Assembly: GCF_018283455.1 (NCBI RefSeq)
Contig: NZ_JAAMTH010000001.1
Coordinates: 2,957,501 to 3,021,500 of the forward strand
Source of the DNA: Planococcus sp. MSAK28401
GTDB lineage: Bacteria; Bacillota; Bacilli; Bacillales_A; Planococcaceae
Reading direction: 5' to 3'
Length of the DNA: 64,000 nucleotides
Shown here: one piece after another, positions 7,420 to 16,482 of the stretch
How the letters are laid out: every line of letters starts with the position of its first letter
Position numbering within the stretch: position 1 is the stretch's first letter
Position numbers and translations under genes: made by a program
The notes under the pieces: model-generated
The model's input: only the letters and a program-made list of their open reading frames with translations
What the model was told of the DNA's origin: nothing
Databases searched by the model: none

Positions 7420-7519
7420 GCCTCCGGCGCTATGGTCCGCGGCATTTGACCTGTTATATGCAGTTATTGCTATTCAATGATTCCTATTGTACAGGAACAC
7501 CTACTGTGTGGCAAAGAAA

Positions 7520-7726
7520 TCACTCCACGTGAAACCCAGCTTCTTTAATGAGAAGGATTATCTGGCTTTCCTTGATCTTCGTTTCGTCCAGCTCCAGTTT
7601 GACTTCGCCATCTTTCACATCCACCAAAGCCCGTTCAACCCCTGGCTCATTCAGCAATAAATCCTCCAGTTCGTGAATCGGACGTTGTGATTTCGCTTCC
7701 GCTACATAGATCGTCATTTTTCTCAT
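7520..7726 (-). CDS. Small HMA/ferredoxin-fold protein lacking CxxC
   Basis: A 68-residue protein whose pattern (MTIYVAEA, NEPGVERALVDVKDGEVKLELDETKI, IILLIKEAGFHVE) fits the heavy-metal-associated ferredoxin-like fold. The metal-binding CxxC is absent, so copper binding is unlikely. The start at 7726 is preceded by AAGGAG; a second ATG one codon earlier is equally possible. It lies 36 bp before topB on the same strand in reverse order, with no sign of shared function. Confidence 0.65.
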   Translation of the reverse strand: MRKMTIYVAEAKSQRPIHELEDLLLNEPGVERALVDVKDGEVKLELDETKIKESQIILLIKEAGFHVE

Positions 7727-7762
7727 CATCTGCACTCCTTCCTGTATATTCCCTGGGAAATA

Positions 7763-9871
7763 TTAAAACTTCATTGCCAATTTCCCCTCTTCCAATACGA
7801 GACTGGCATTGAATTTTTTACCGTTCTTCGATACGAAACCTTTAATGACCGGCGTTTTCCCTTTGGTGCATAAGTATTCGATATGTTTTGCCGTTAACCT
7901 TTTTTTCAAAAACACCGCCGGGAATGATTGCTTGCAGCCATTGGCATGTTCTGTACAGCCGTAGGAGCCTCTGCGGGAAACAATCGAGCCTTTTCGGCAG
8001 CGCGGGCAGATCGCAATTTCCGCTCCTTGCAAAGCAGGCATCTGGTCCGGCATGCCGTTGCTGCGCAATTGCTCCGGCACATCTTGCAGCAGCTTCTCAA
8101 TGAACTTTCCGATCGTGGCGAGAAACACTTCCGAGGAGCCTTCGCCTTTGCCGATTTTCTTCAAATAGCTTTCCCATTTCGCCGTCATTGACGGGCTCGA
8201 GAGCAAATTGCCTTCAATGGCTTGGCACAGCATGCGCCCTTTTTCAGTGACTGACACAATGTTTCTTTTTACTTCGATATAATTATGGCGCTTTATCGTT
8301 TCAATGATTCCGCTGCGCGTCGCTTCCGTCCCGAGCCCTTCGACTTCCTTGAGGATTTCGCTATCGGCTACATCTTCCGCGAACTTTCCGCAAGTTTTCA
8401 TCATGGCGATCAATTGCCCTTCTGTATACGGCTTTGGCGCGGTAGTCATGCCTTCAACAATGGCAATCGCTGCCGCCACTTGCTCGTGTGCCGCCAATTC
8501 AGGAAGCGGTGGGTCCTGTTTTGCTTCTTTAGTTGTTGGAAATAAAGATTTCCATCCTTTATCGAGTTCTGTCCGGCCCGTCGTATGGAACTCAAGCCCT
8601 TTGACATCAGTTACGACTTTCGTTTCGGCATAACGGTAATCCCGGTGGAACATGCCGAGCGTCGTACGCATCACTTCTTCGTATAAATTCCGTTCGTCCT
8701 GCGGCAATCCTTCGATTTTACGGGCTGTTGGCAAGCTCTTCGTCGGGATGATGGCATAATGCTCCTGCACTTTTGTGTTATCGACAAAACGCTTTTTCGG
8801 TATTTTCGATGCAATCGGGAACGGTGCATCGATAAGCTTTTGGTAACTCTCAACTTGGGCTGACAAATAGCCGAATTCCGCCGAAGTGATATGGCGGGAA
8901 TCGGTCCGCGGGTAACTCACCAGTTTTTTCTCATAGAGCTTTTGCATCGCCGACAGCACTTTTTGCGGGCTGTATTTCCATTTCCTGTTCGCGGCTGCCT
9001 GCAAGCTGGATAAGGAATGCAAAGGCTGCGGGGGGATATGTTTTTCCGCCGTCTTCAATTCTTTGATATGGCCTTGCGCTTTGCCGTCCGTCAACTCATG
9101 AACAGCCAGGAGCTCTTCCGCTTTTTTGCGCTCTTTCGCTTTCAGCTTGGCTTTTCCTTTATAGCTGCCTTTCGCGGCTTTGAATTTCCCTTCGATTTCG
9201 TAAAACTTCTCCGGCTTGAACGCCTCGATTTCCTTTTGGCGCTGATAAATCAAAAATACGGTTGGCGTCTGAACCCGCCCAATCGCAAATACTTCGTGGA
9301 TGCCACGTTCTTGAAGCAACAGCGAGTAAAGCCTTGAGCCGTTCATACCGACCAGCCAGTCACTGATCTGGCGCGCCCGCGCTTCTTCGTACAGGCGCAG
9401 GTCTTCCTTGTTATCGCGCAAATTGCGGAAGCCTTCGCGCACTTCATCAATTTCGAGTGAATTGATCCACAGCCGTTTGATTTGTTTGCCACGCACGCCG
9501 GTCTGCCGGTAGATGCTGTAGAAAATATTCGAGCCTTCGCGGTCTACGTCGCAGGCATTGATGACGGTATCGGTTTCTTTCAGGAGTTTTTTGATGATAT
9601 TGAATTGCTTCGACTTGCCGCGGGCTACTTGGAATTGGTATTCGACCGGCAGAATCGGCAAGGAAGCGAGCGACCATTTGCCCCATTTCGGGTCGTAGGC
9701 TTTCGGCTCTTTCAATTCGACAAGATGGCCGATGCCCCAGGTAATGAACGCGCCTTCTGGAAAGATCGGATTCGGCGCCATTTCCATATAGCCTTCCCGC
9801 TTCACCGTCTTGAACGCATCGCCATACGCTTTCGCCTGGCTCGGCTTTTCGGCTACAATTACTGGTTTCAT
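7763..9871 (-). CDS. topB: DNA topoisomerase III
   Basis: Type IA topoisomerase that relaxes and decatenates DNA, 702 residues. It opens with the Toprim motif MKPVIVAEKPSQAKAY; the acidic Toprim motif reads DVDREGS near residue 105. The active-site tyrosine lies in VSYPRTDSRHI near residue 313. A C-terminal zinc-finger-like block CPRCRKGSIVSRRGSYGCTEHANGC comes near residue 625, followed by a basic tail. The ATG at 9871 gives the canonical N-terminus and follows AAAGGAAG. Length and motifs are those of chromosomal Bacillus TopB; nothing nearby suggests plasmid origin. Confidence 0.93.
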   Translation of the reverse strand: MKPVIVAEKPSQAKAYGDAFKTVKREGYMEMAPNPIFPEGAFITWGIGHLVELKEPKAYDPKWGKWSLASLPILPVEYQFQVARGKSKQFNIIKKLLKETDTVINACDVDREGSNIFYSIYRQTGVRGKQIKRLWINSLEIDEVREGFRNLRDNKEDLRLYEEARARQISDWLVGMNGSRLYSLLLQERGIHEVFAIGRVQTPTVFLIYQRQKEIEAFKPEKFYEIEGKFKAAKGSYKGKAKLKAKERKKAEELLAVHELTDGKAQGHIKELKTAEKHIPPQPLHSLSSLQAAANRKWKYSPQKVLSAMQKLYEKKLVSYPRTDSRHITSAEFGYLSAQVESYQKLIDAPFPIASKIPKKRFVDNTKVQEHYAIIPTKSLPTARKIEGLPQDERNLYEEVMRTTLGMFHRDYRYAETKVVTDVKGLEFHTTGRTELDKGWKSLFPTTKEAKQDPPLPELAAHEQVAAAIAIVEGMTTAPKPYTEGQLIAMMKTCGKFAEDVADSEILKEVEGLGTEATRSGIIETIKRHNYIEVKRNIVSVTEKGRMLCQAIEGNLLSSPSMTAKWESYLKKIGKGEGSSEVFLATIGKFIEKLLQDVPEQLRSNGMPDQMPALQGAEIAICPRCRKGSIVSRRGSYGCTEHANGCKQSFPAVFLKKRLTAKHIEYLCTKGKTPVIKGFVSKNGKKFNASLVLEEGKLAMKF

Positions 9872-10012
9872 GCTGTTCTTCCTTTCCCATGCTCTTTGTT
9901 TCATTGTACTCTTTCCACTGAAAAATCCAAATGAAAGCTTATTTGTATTTCCGAAATTAACTGCTTTGTCGGGCGTGTTTTAAATGAAGATAGCGAAGGT
10001 TTGTTTGCGGAA

Positions 10013-10219
10013 ATGTTCCTGAAGTTGTTGAGTCGGGCTTCATCTTGGTATTCGCCGCCCTGCTTTGGGGTGGCCTCTTGCCATAAGCCAAGAAGAGCAC
10101 TTGTCTTATGGCGTCGGCTCACCCTTGGCGCTTGGCGGCTTGAAGATTTCATTGTACGAAGATTGATTAGATAGATCTGCTTCTATATTCAGTTGCCGGC
10201 TAGTGGGGAAATCGCTTCC
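10013..10219 (+). repeat. Structured intergenic repeat, copy A
   Basis: About 207 bp, non-coding. The 169-bp core (10051-10219) is repeated 247 bp downstream with two differences, and a diverged copy lies at 58124-58313. The core folds as one long hairpin. GCCGCC pairs with GGCGGC, GGT/GGCC with GGCT/ACC, CCATAAG (10081-10087) with CTTATGG (10105-10111), and CAAG (10089-10092) with CTTG (10100-10103) around loop AAGAGCA. A 3' tail with GCCGGC and GGGGAAATCGCTTC follows. Strand is nominal. Function unknown. Confidence 0.85.
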
Positions 10220-10262
10220 CTAGTCTAGCGTAGAAATAGAAAATGAGGGTTTTCCTGTAGAC

Positions 10263-10466
10263 ATGTTGCTGAAGTGGATTCGAGCTTCACCTTGATATTC
10301 GCCGCCCTGCTTTGGGTTGGCCTCTTGCCATAAGCCAAGAAGAGCACTTGTCTTATGGCGTCGGCTCACCCTTGGCGCTTGGCGGCTTGAAAATTTCATT
10401 GTACGAAGATTGATTAGATAGATCTGCTTCTATATTCAGTTGCCGGCTAGTGGGGAAATCGCTTCC
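10263..10466 (+). repeat. Structured intergenic repeat, copy B
   Basis: Second tandem copy, same orientation, 247 bp from copy A. Within the core it differs by one base in the GGGTTGG arm and one in the tail. The 5' leads (ATGTTSCTGAAGT) also align with a 3-base indel. It lies downstream of tauE, whose terminator is at 10512-10546, and upstream of topB. Confidence 0.85.
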
Positions 10467-10511
10467 AGCGAAGCCTGAACAAAACCGCATATGCTTAATT
10501 TCAAAGTGAAA

Positions 10512-10546
10512 ACAAAAAAAGCTTCCGGCCACTGCCGGAAGCTTTT
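10512..10546 (-). terminator. Rho-independent terminator of tauE
   Basis: AAGCTTCCGGC pairs with GCCGGAAGCTT around CACT. On the minus strand it is followed by a T-run. Confidence 0.9.
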
Positions 10547-10551
10547 CGCTT

Positions 10552-11328
10552 TTATAGAATATCAAGCCAGATTTTGATTGCTGTACCAAGAATCAACAGC
10601 GACAAGATCCATTGCAATACTTTGGTGTTCGCTTTTTGGCCCACTTTTGCACCCAATGGAGCTGCCAGGATACTGGCCACGATCATGACTGCAGCCGGAC
10701 CATACAGGATCTGGTCAGTGACGATTTTACCGACCGTTGAACCGATGGATGAGATAAATGTAATCGCCAATGAAGTCGCGATTGTCATACGAGTTGGAAT
10801 ACGCAAGACGACCAGCATGATCGGCACCAGGATGAAGGCGCCTGCTGCACCGACAATCCCTGCCGCAATTCCGACGATGAACGCCAGGCTTGCAGCAATC
10901 CACTTATTGAATGTCACTTGATCTGCTGGAATGTCATCCAAGCCTTTTTTCGGGATGAACATCATGACGACGGCGATGGTTGCTAGGATGGCATAGACGA
11001 TGTTGATAGCCGACTCAGACAAGAGAGTCGAGCCGTACCCTCCGATAAAGCTACCGACTAAAATGGCGCCGCCCATATAGGCGATAAGGGACTTATTCAA
11101 ATAGCCGCTGCCTCGGTATGCCCATACCCCCGCGATTGTCGCGAAGAATACTTGAATGGCACTGATACCTGATACTTCATGTGCTGAAAATGCCGTGTAT
11201 CCCAGCATGACCGGGATATATAACAGCATCGGATACTTGATGATGGATCCGCCGATTCCGACCATTCCTGAGATGAAGGAACCGACAAAGCCGATCAAGA
11301 AAATAACAATCATAAAATCAATACTCAT
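10552..11328 (-). CDS. yrkJ: Sulfite exporter TauE/SafE family protein (YrkJ-like)
   Basis: Integral membrane protein, 258 residues, with about eight helices in two repeated halves. The N-terminal half shows [23 protein letters not shown] and the C-terminal half [22 protein letters not shown], the paired glycine-rich TauE motifs. The family exports sulfite, sulfoacetate or other sulfur anions. In B. subtilis the relative yrkJ is in the yrk sulfur cluster. Here it is a single-gene unit with its own promoter holding a CstR-type box, so it likely removes sulfite made by the persulfide dioxygenases. The start ATG 11328 has a GGTGAG site. Confidence 0.88.
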   Translation of the reverse strand: MSIDFMIVIFLIGFVGSFISGMVGIGGSIIKYPMLLYIPVMLGYTAFSAHEVSGISAIQVFFATIAGVWAYRGSGYLNKSLIAYMGGAILVGSFIGGYGSTLLSESAINIVYAILATIAVVMMFIPKKGLDDIPADQVTFNKWIAASLAFIVGIAAGIVGAAGAFILVPIMLVVLRIPTRMTIATSLAITFISSIGSTVGKIVTDQILYGPAAVMIVASILAAPLGAKVGQKANTKVLQWILSLLILGTAIKIWLDIL

Positions 11329-11390
11329 GGAAACTCACCTTTCTGAAAAAGCCCTGTGCTTTTTCTTGCCTCTATTTAATGTCACTTCCT

Positions 11391-11418
11391 ATTATACCCC
11401 CAGGGGTAAATTTGTGAA
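11391..11418 (-). promoter_or_regulatory. tauE promoter with CstR-type operator
   Basis: On the minus strand TTCACA (11413-11418), a 16-bp spacer and TATAAT (11391-11396) form a sigma-A promoter. The near-perfect palindrome TACCCCCAGGGGTA (11395-11408) fills the spacer and overlaps the -10, so a bound CstR-like repressor would block polymerase. Confidence 0.75.
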
Positions 11419-11558
11419 GTGATTTTGCTTAAAAAATGGAAACTTTACATTCCTGCAATCATTTCGGAATCCATCTGAAATATGAAAAAGTGCTTGAAAT
11501 ATAAGAAATTAGCCATCTTCCTTAAAAGAAAACCTGCTGATTTCTTATATTCCAAAAG

Positions 11559-12116
11559 CTATAGTGGATAAATCTGTTCCAGTTCACCGGTTTCCACGTG
11601 AAAAATGCACCCTGAAATTTCAACGCTTTTTCCATATTGCCGATAGACCGGATGCTGCTGCAATCGCTTCACTTGGCTGAGCACGTTCAATTTTGACAGC
11701 TCATCAAGTGTCGGCTGGCCGCCGCCAGTTTTCTCCGGCAACCCTCTCCTGATATAAGCTAGCCATTTCTGCAGTTCCGGCTCTTCATTGCCTTCCCAAG
11801 CGGCTTTTACACCTCCACAGTCTGTATGGCCTTTGACGACAAGCTTCTTGACGTTCAAATGGCAGATTGCATAATACAAACTGGCAGAGAAGCTTTCGTC
11901 TTCTTCCACGACTTGGTTGGCGATGTTGCGGTGGACGAACATATGCCCAAGCGGCATCTGCATGATAATGGAAGGGCTGACGCGCGAATCACTGCACGAC
12001 AACAAGAAGTATTCAGGCGTTTGTCCTTTTTTCAGCTCGTCGAAATAGGATGGATCCTGAGCTTTGATTTTTTGGATGAACTCTTCGTTCTGCTTTTTCA
12101 GCTCTGCACTTTTCAC
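11559..12116 (-). CDS. can: Beta-class carbonic anhydrase
   Basis: Converts CO2 and water to bicarbonate, 185 residues, cytoplasmic. Zinc ligands are Cys41 and Asp43 in CSDSR with His97 and Cys100 in HTDCGG. The start overlaps the stop of the SulP gene by 4 bp, so the two are translationally coupled. With a SulP transporter this looks like a bicarbonate uptake and interconversion module. Confidence 0.92.
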   Translation of the reverse strand: MKSAELKKQNEEFIQKIKAQDPSYFDELKKGQTPEYFLLSCSDSRVSPSIIMQMPLGHMFVHRNIANQVVEEDESFSASLYYAICHLNVKKLVVKGHTDCGGVKAAWEGNEEPELQKWLAYIRRGLPEKTGGGQPTLDELSKLNVLSQVKRLQQHPVYRQYGKSVEISGCIFHVETGELEQIYPL

Positions 12117-13792
12117 AGCCGCTCCTCCCTGCCCTTGATTGAAGATAAAGCATCTTCAATGCTCATGTAATGGATGCTACCGCCGTATTTACGTTCCCAA
12201 TCCGCTCGTTTCAGAACATCCAACACCGTATTCTTGATGCCTGCAAAGACCATTCTCACTTTGCCGGACTGGCATTGCTCCATCAGGTCTTCAAGCGCAT
12301 GGATTGCGACGGCATCAATGGAATTAACGCTGGAGAAATCGAAGACGACCCATTTTGTCTCGGGCTTTTCTGCGAGCCTCTTACAAAGCTGCTCTTCCAA
12401 AAATGTCATGTTGGCGAAATAGAGTGAGGCATCTACACGAAAAATGAGAATTTCCGGATCCGTTTCGGCATCTGGATACCGATTCGTATTGCGGTACACT
12501 TTTTCTTTCGGCAAATAACCAAGTTCGGCTACGTGTGGATAAGCACTGCGGCGGATAAAGACGAGTAAGGAAAAAATCGCCCCTGCAATGATGCCCTGTT
12601 CTATACCAATCAATAATGTCGCAAGAAACGTCAACAGCCATGTCAGGCCGTCTACTTTATTCACTTTGAACAGGTATTTCAGCTCTTTTGCATCGATCAA
12701 GCTGTACACAGCGACCATGATGATCGCAGCCAACACCGCATTCGGCAAATAATAGAACAAGCCTGTAAAGAACAGCAAGGTCAGGATAATCAGCAAGGCG
12801 GTGATGATCGACGCGAGCGGTGTGCGCGCCCCTGCCTGATAGTTGACGGCAGATCTGGAGAACCCTCCCGTTACCGGATAGCCAGCAAAAAAGGAGCCCC
12901 CGACATTGGCCAATCCTAGCCCGACTAGTTCGCGGTCTGGGTCGATCTTGTATTTTTCTTTTGCTGCGATCGCCTTAGCCATCGCAATCGATTCCATATA
13001 TCCGATAAACGAAATCGTTAAGGCAATCGGCACTAACGCTATCAACGCATCCATCTGAAATGCAGGCAAGGATAAGGATGGCAAACCGGCAGGCACTTCC
13101 CCGACGATTTTCACCCCTAGCCCGTTCAAATTGAAGAGATAGACAGCCAAGATGCTCAATACAACGACCACTAGCGGTCCTGGTATTTTCTTGACGTATT
13201 TTTTCATGAAAATCAGCAAAACGATACTGCCCAGACCGATGGCCAGTGTCGCAGGGTTGATTTCCCCGGCGCGCCGAATCGTCTCACCGATAATCAGGAA
13301 GACGTTTTTATCAGCTTCCAGGCTGACGCCGATCAAATGCTTCAATTGGCTGAGCCCGATAATGATGGCCGCCGCGGACGTAAACCCACTGATAACCGCA
13401 TGGGACAGGAAGTTGACGATAAAGCCGAGCTTGAAGACGCCCAATAGCAGCTGGATCACCCCGATCATCAACATCAACAACAGCACTAGGGAGATGTATT
13501 CGTCCGTTCCCGGTTCCGCTAATAGCGAGACTCCTGATAGCACAAGCAAGGAGACCATCGCCACTGGCCCGACAGCGAGCTGCCTCGATGTTCCGAACAA
13601 TGCGTAGATAATAAGCGGGACCGTCGAGGCGTAAAGCCCGATCACCGGCGGCAATCCAGCCAGCATCGCATATGCCATCCCCTGCGGAATGAGCATGATG
13701 GCAACGATCAAGCCAGCATTCAAGTCACCGCTCAAGTCTGATTTTTTATAGCTGCCCAGCCACTCAAGAGCCGGAATCCATTTTTTCAACAC
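12113..13792 (-). CDS. SulP family inorganic anion transporter with STAS domain
   Basis: A 559-residue transporter: about 12 hydrophobic helices up to residue ~410 with the SulP signature GLIVAIMLIPQGMAYAMLAGLPPVIGLYAS. A cytoplasmic STAS domain follows (from about 440, EILIFRVDASLYFANMTFLEEQL). SulP proteins carry sulfate, bicarbonate or other anions. The coupling to carbonic anhydrase favours bicarbonate, as in SulP-type Na/bicarbonate carriers, although sulfur genes on both sides leave sulfate possible. The GTG start at 13792 has AGGAGG 8 nt upstream. Confidence 0.9.
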   Translation of the reverse strand: MLKKWIPALEWLGSYKKSDLSGDLNAGLIVAIMLIPQGMAYAMLAGLPPVIGLYASTVPLIIYALFGTSRQLAVGPVAMVSLLVLSGVSLLAEPGTDEYISLVLLLMLMIGVIQLLLGVFKLGFIVNFLSHAVISGFTSAAAIIIGLSQLKHLIGVSLEADKNVFLIIGETIRRAGEINPATLAIGLGSIVLLIFMKKYVKKIPGPLVVVVLSILAVYLFNLNGLGVKIVGEVPAGLPSLSLPAFQMDALIALVPIALTISFIGYMESIAMAKAIAAKEKYKIDPDRELVGLGLANVGGSFFAGYPVTGGFSRSAVNYQAGARTPLASIITALLIILTLLFFTGLFYYLPNAVLAAIIMVAVYSLIDAKELKYLFKVNKVDGLTWLLTFLATLLIGIEQGIIAGAIFSLLVFIRRSAYPHVAELGYLPKEKVYRNTNRYPDAETDPEILIFRVDASLYFANMTFLEEQLCKRLAEKPETKWVVFDFSSVNSIDAVAIHALEDLMEQCQSGKVRMVFAGIKNTVLDVLKRADWERKYGGSIHYMSIEDALSSIKGREERL

Positions 13793-13954
13793 AATTTACC
13801 CCTCCTATCGAATAAGCAACGCTTTTATAGCATACCGATGCAATGAAGCATGATCGCCCATCGCAAAAGCCTATTCTGCAGGAGGGATACATCCGCATCA
13901 GCTCCCGCTATTTCGGTCATTTTTTATTGTGTGAACAATTTCAGCTAAAAAACG

Positions 13955-13986
13955 GGAAAAAGAAAAGGACATCATTCGATGCCCTT
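13955..13986 (-). terminator. Terminator of the CstR-controlled sulfur operon
   Basis: AAGGACATC pairs with GATGCCCTT around ATTC with one internal mismatch. On the minus strand it is followed by CTTTTCTTTTTCCC. It lies just after the tusA stop. Confidence 0.65.
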
Positions 13987-13992
13987 CACTCT

Positions 13993-14220
13993 TCAGCCCT
14001 TTTTGATCCAGAACTTCAGCACGTCGCCATCGACTTGCTGTTCCAAGAGTTCGTGGCCGCCTGATTTAGCCCATGCAGTCAAATCCGCTGATGCGCCTTT
14101 ATCTGTAGCTTGGATTTCCAAAACTTGGCCGGAATCCATATCTTTCATTTCTTTTCTTGTTTTTACGATCGGCATTGGGCAAGCCAAGCCTTTTGCGTCT
14201 AGTACTTTATCTGCGTTCAT
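13993..14220 (-). CDS. yrkI: TusA-like sulfur carrier protein (YrkI-like)
   Basis: A 75-residue single TusA domain. The active cysteine is in GLACPMPIVKT; the second block is VLEIQATDKGASADL. TusA proteins carry a persulfide sulfur between enzymes. It is the last gene of the operon, after the persulfide dioxygenase, and its N-terminal half is nearly the same as the TusA domain of the fusion at 15881-16438. The start ATG at 14220 has GGAGAG 7 nt upstream. Confidence 0.9.
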   Translation of the reverse strand: MNADKVLDAKGLACPMPIVKTRKEMKDMDSGQVLEIQATDKGASADLTAWAKSGGHELLEQQVDGDVLKFWIKKG

Positions 14221-14272
14221 CAAAATCTCTCCTTTAGAATGTTTTATTATAGTTACTTGCTATTGATTAAAC

Positions 14273-15394
14273 TTAACGTACGGCGCAGCGGTTCGGGCCG
14301 ATTTCCATTTCGCGCTGCATTTCTTCTTCTGGTGTGATCTTGCCCATGTTGGTCTTGCGGATATCTTCGTAAGCATTCGGCTGCGGTGGTAGGTTCTTCG
14401 TCACCATGTCGCGGAACTCCTGCTCATCTTCGATATTCAAGCCGTGATTTTCTTTGAATAAGTCGCTCAATTTTTTCGCGACACTGCCGTCTTCATTCAA
14501 TTCTTCCATAATCATGAAGTGAGCCGGAAGAACGACCAATTCGTTTGCAAGCGCTTGGTAGCGGCTGTATAGAGATTCGCGCAAATCGCCAACCCAGTCT
14601 TCCGCTAGCCCTGCAAGGTCCGGGCGTCCGATAGAATCGATGAACAGGATATCACCTGTCATCAAGTATTGATCATCAACGATGAATGAAGTCGAACCGA
14701 TTGTGTGTCCTGGCGAGTAGAGCGCTTCGACTTTCGAGCTTCCGAATGCCGCTTCGAAGCCGCCTTCAAGCGGTGTATAATCGAATACCACTTCTTCAGC
14801 GTCAGCTGGCGGCAAGTAGTACGTTGCGCCTGTCGCTTGTGCAATTTGGCGTCCGCCTGAGATATGGTCCGCGTGAAGGTGGGAATCGAATACGTGCTTG
14901 ATCGCTGCGCCTTTTTCCTGCGCGAAGTTCAAGAAGACATCCGTCATGCGAGTCGCGTCAATGACTGCCGCTTCACCGCCAGAAATAGCCATGTAAGACA
15001 AGCAGCCTTTGCCGATGCGGACAAATTGGTAAAGTTCTCCGCCATCTTTCAAATCGCCGACTTTCACCGGCTCCAAGTGCTCGCTCCATGCTTTCATGCC
15101 GCCTGATAGATAAGCCGTTTCCACGCCTTCATCCGCAAGCATATCTGCAACCATGATGGAAGATCCTTCTTTGGCGCAGACGACCAAAATATCGCGGTCT
15201 TTCGGCAATTGATCGATGACTTCTTCAACGCCGTCCAATAAATCAAAATATGGAATGTTCAAGTACTGGATGTTGCCGCCTTCGATTTTCCAATCGGCGA
15301 ATGCATCGCCGTTGCGGACATCTAGGATGAACAATGGTTCGTTATCAATTACTTTGCGGGCTACTTGCGCCGCTGTCATTGCTTTTACTGACAT
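14273..15394 (-). CDS. yrkH: Rhodanese-MBL persulfide dioxygenase (CstB/YrkH-like), copy 1
   Basis: A 373-residue two-domain enzyme. The N-terminal rhodanese (about 1-105) has its loop cysteine in VCAKEGSS. The metallo-beta-lactamase domain follows with iron ligands in [15 protein letters not shown] and [15 protein letters not shown]. This is the ETHE1/CstB type of persulfide dioxygenase, which oxidises thiol persulfides to sulfite or thiosulfate. Domain order differs from S. aureus CstB, where the dioxygenase part comes first. A paralogue lies at 18264-19382. The ribosome site overlaps a CstR-type box. Confidence 0.87.
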   Translation of the reverse strand: MSVKAMTAAQVARKVIDNEPLFILDVRNGDAFADWKIEGGNIQYLNIPYFDLLDGVEEVIDQLPKDRDILVVCAKEGSSIMVADMLADEGVETAYLSGGMKAWSEHLEPVKVGDLKDGGELYQFVRIGKGCLSYMAISGGEAAVIDATRMTDVFLNFAQEKGAAIKHVFDSHLHADHISGGRQIAQATGATYYLPPADAEEVVFDYTPLEGGFEAAFGSSKVEALYSPGHTIGSTSFIVDDQYLMTGDILFIDSIGRPDLAGLAEDWVGDLRESLYSRYQALANELVVLPAHFMIMEELNEDGSVAKKLSDLFKENHGLNIEDEQEFRDMVTKNLPPQPNAYEDIRKTNMGKITPEEEMQREMEIGPNRCAVR

Positions 15395-15402
15395 AAACTA
15401 AT

Positions 15403-15416
15403 TACCTCCCGGGGTA
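15403..15416. promoter_or_regulatory. Candidate CstR-type box upstream of persulfide dioxygenase 1
   Basis: TACCTCCCGGGGTA resembles the TACCC-GGGTA palindrome found in the other sulfur promoters but has a weaker left half. It overlaps the ribosome site, so it could be a chance match. Confidence 0.4.
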
Positions 15417-15445
15417 TATTTTTTCGCAAAAAATTTTTCTATTGA

Positions 15446-15841
15446 TTAGAATGTAAGTGTCACGTCTGCATCTTTTGCAAAATCAAGGAATGTTACTGCG
15501 CCGCCGACTTCAATGCCGTCAACGAATGCGTCTTTCTCAAGGCCCATGACATCCATCGTCATTTGGCAGCCGATAAATTTAACATCGAGGTCTTGCGCCA
15601 TTTCGATTAGTTCCGGAATAGCCGGTACGTTCGATTTCTTGAAGCCTTCTTCAAAATGCTCTTTGCCTTCTGGCATCGGCAATTGCTGGTTCGCTTCTTT
15701 GTGGATCAAGTTCAAGCCTTCAAATGTAAAGAAAATGGACACTTCGTGATCACTTGCTGCAGCTGCTGTTGCAATATTGAATACTTTATATGCTTCGAAT
15801 AATCCGCCGTTAGAGGCGATGATTGCTGTTTTCTTGGTCAT
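15446..15841 (-). CDS. DsrE/DsrF-like sulfur relay protein, short form
   Basis: A 131-residue protein of the DsrE family, with a Rossmann-like fold (IIASNGGLFEAYKVFNIATAAAA) and the conserved cysteine in VKFIGCQMTMDVMGLE. Such proteins accept or pass sulfane sulfur, often with TusA and rhodanese partners. It lies between the TusA-rhodanese fusion and the dioxygenase in the same operon. The ATG at 15841 was preferred over a GTG 12 bases upstream inside the GGAGTG site. Confidence 0.83.
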   Translation of the reverse strand: MTKKTAIIASNGGLFEAYKVFNIATAAAASDHEVSIFFTFEGLNLIHKEANQQLPMPEGKEHFEEGFKKSNVPAIPELIEMAQDLDVKFIGCQMTMDVMGLEKDAFVDGIEVGGAVTFLDFAKDADVTLTF

Positions 15842-15880
15842 TAATGAACACACTCCTTCAAAATTTGGGGACTGGCCCGA

Positions 15881-16438
15881 TTACTCGGTTTTGCCAGTCC
15901 AATCACGCATGCCAGGCACTACGTTATACAAAGTCTTGAAACCTTTTTTCGCCATCATGTCGCCAGCGATTCCGCTTCTGCGGCCTGAATGGCAAATGAT
16001 GTAGATTTCTTCGTTCTGGTCCAATTCGTTCATGCGGTTCTCCACTTCGCCGAGCGGGATGTGCTTGACGCCAGGGATATGCGCTTCATCATATTCTTCT
16101 TGCTCGCGGACGTCCAGGATGTTCAATGAATCTCCGTTTTCAACACGGGCTTGGAATTCAGCAAGCGAGACTTCAGGGATTTCAATCGTCTCGCTCACTT
16201 CATTTACACCGTCTTTGCGCAAATAATGAAGCAAGACGTCTCCTTCTGTTTCCGTGCCGATGTATTCGTGGCCTGAGCTTTTCGCCCATGCCTGTAAGTC
16301 GGCTGTTGACCCTTTATCCGTAGCCTGGATTTCCAGCACATCGCCGGAAGCCAGGTCTTTCATCGCTTTTTTCGTCTTAACGATCGGCATTGGGCATGCA
16401 AGCCCTTTAGCGTCCAATACTTTATCTGTTTGAACCAT
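15881..16438 (-). CDS. yrkF: TusA-rhodanese fusion sulfurtransferase (YrkF/CstA-like)
   Basis: A 185-residue fusion. The TusA domain (about 1-75) has GLACPMPIVKT; the rhodanese domain (about 85-183) has the active loop CHSGRRSG. The same fusion is B. subtilis YrkF; S. aureus CstA has an additional rhodanese domain at its N-terminus. It would take sulfane sulfur from low-molecular persulfides or from DsrE proteins and pass it within one polypeptide. The start has GGAGGAGA upstream. Spacing to both neighbours is about 40 bp. Confidence 0.9.
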   Translation of the reverse strand: MVQTDKVLDAKGLACPMPIVKTKKAMKDLASGDVLEIQATDKGSTADLQAWAKSSGHEYIGTETEGDVLLHYLRKDGVNEVSETIEIPEVSLAEFQARVENGDSLNILDVREQEEYDEAHIPGVKHIPLGEVENRMNELDQNEEIYIICHSGRRSGIAGDMMAKKGFKTLYNVVPGMRDWTGKTE

Positions 16439-16482
16439 TAATCATTCTCCTCCTTTTATGAATCCGTGCCTATGGCTGAATA

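Noticed and set aside
9901..10152. Minus-strand frame over repeat copy A
   Set aside because: Same reason as for copy B; no start signal.
10013..10466. Tandem repeats as a CRISPR array
   Set aside because: Only two long units with a 247-bp period, no short repeat-spacer pattern and no cas genes.
10353..10589. Minus-strand frame over repeat copy B and the tauE terminator
   Set aside because: Crosses a terminator and a non-coding repeat; the equivalent frame is not kept in copy C.
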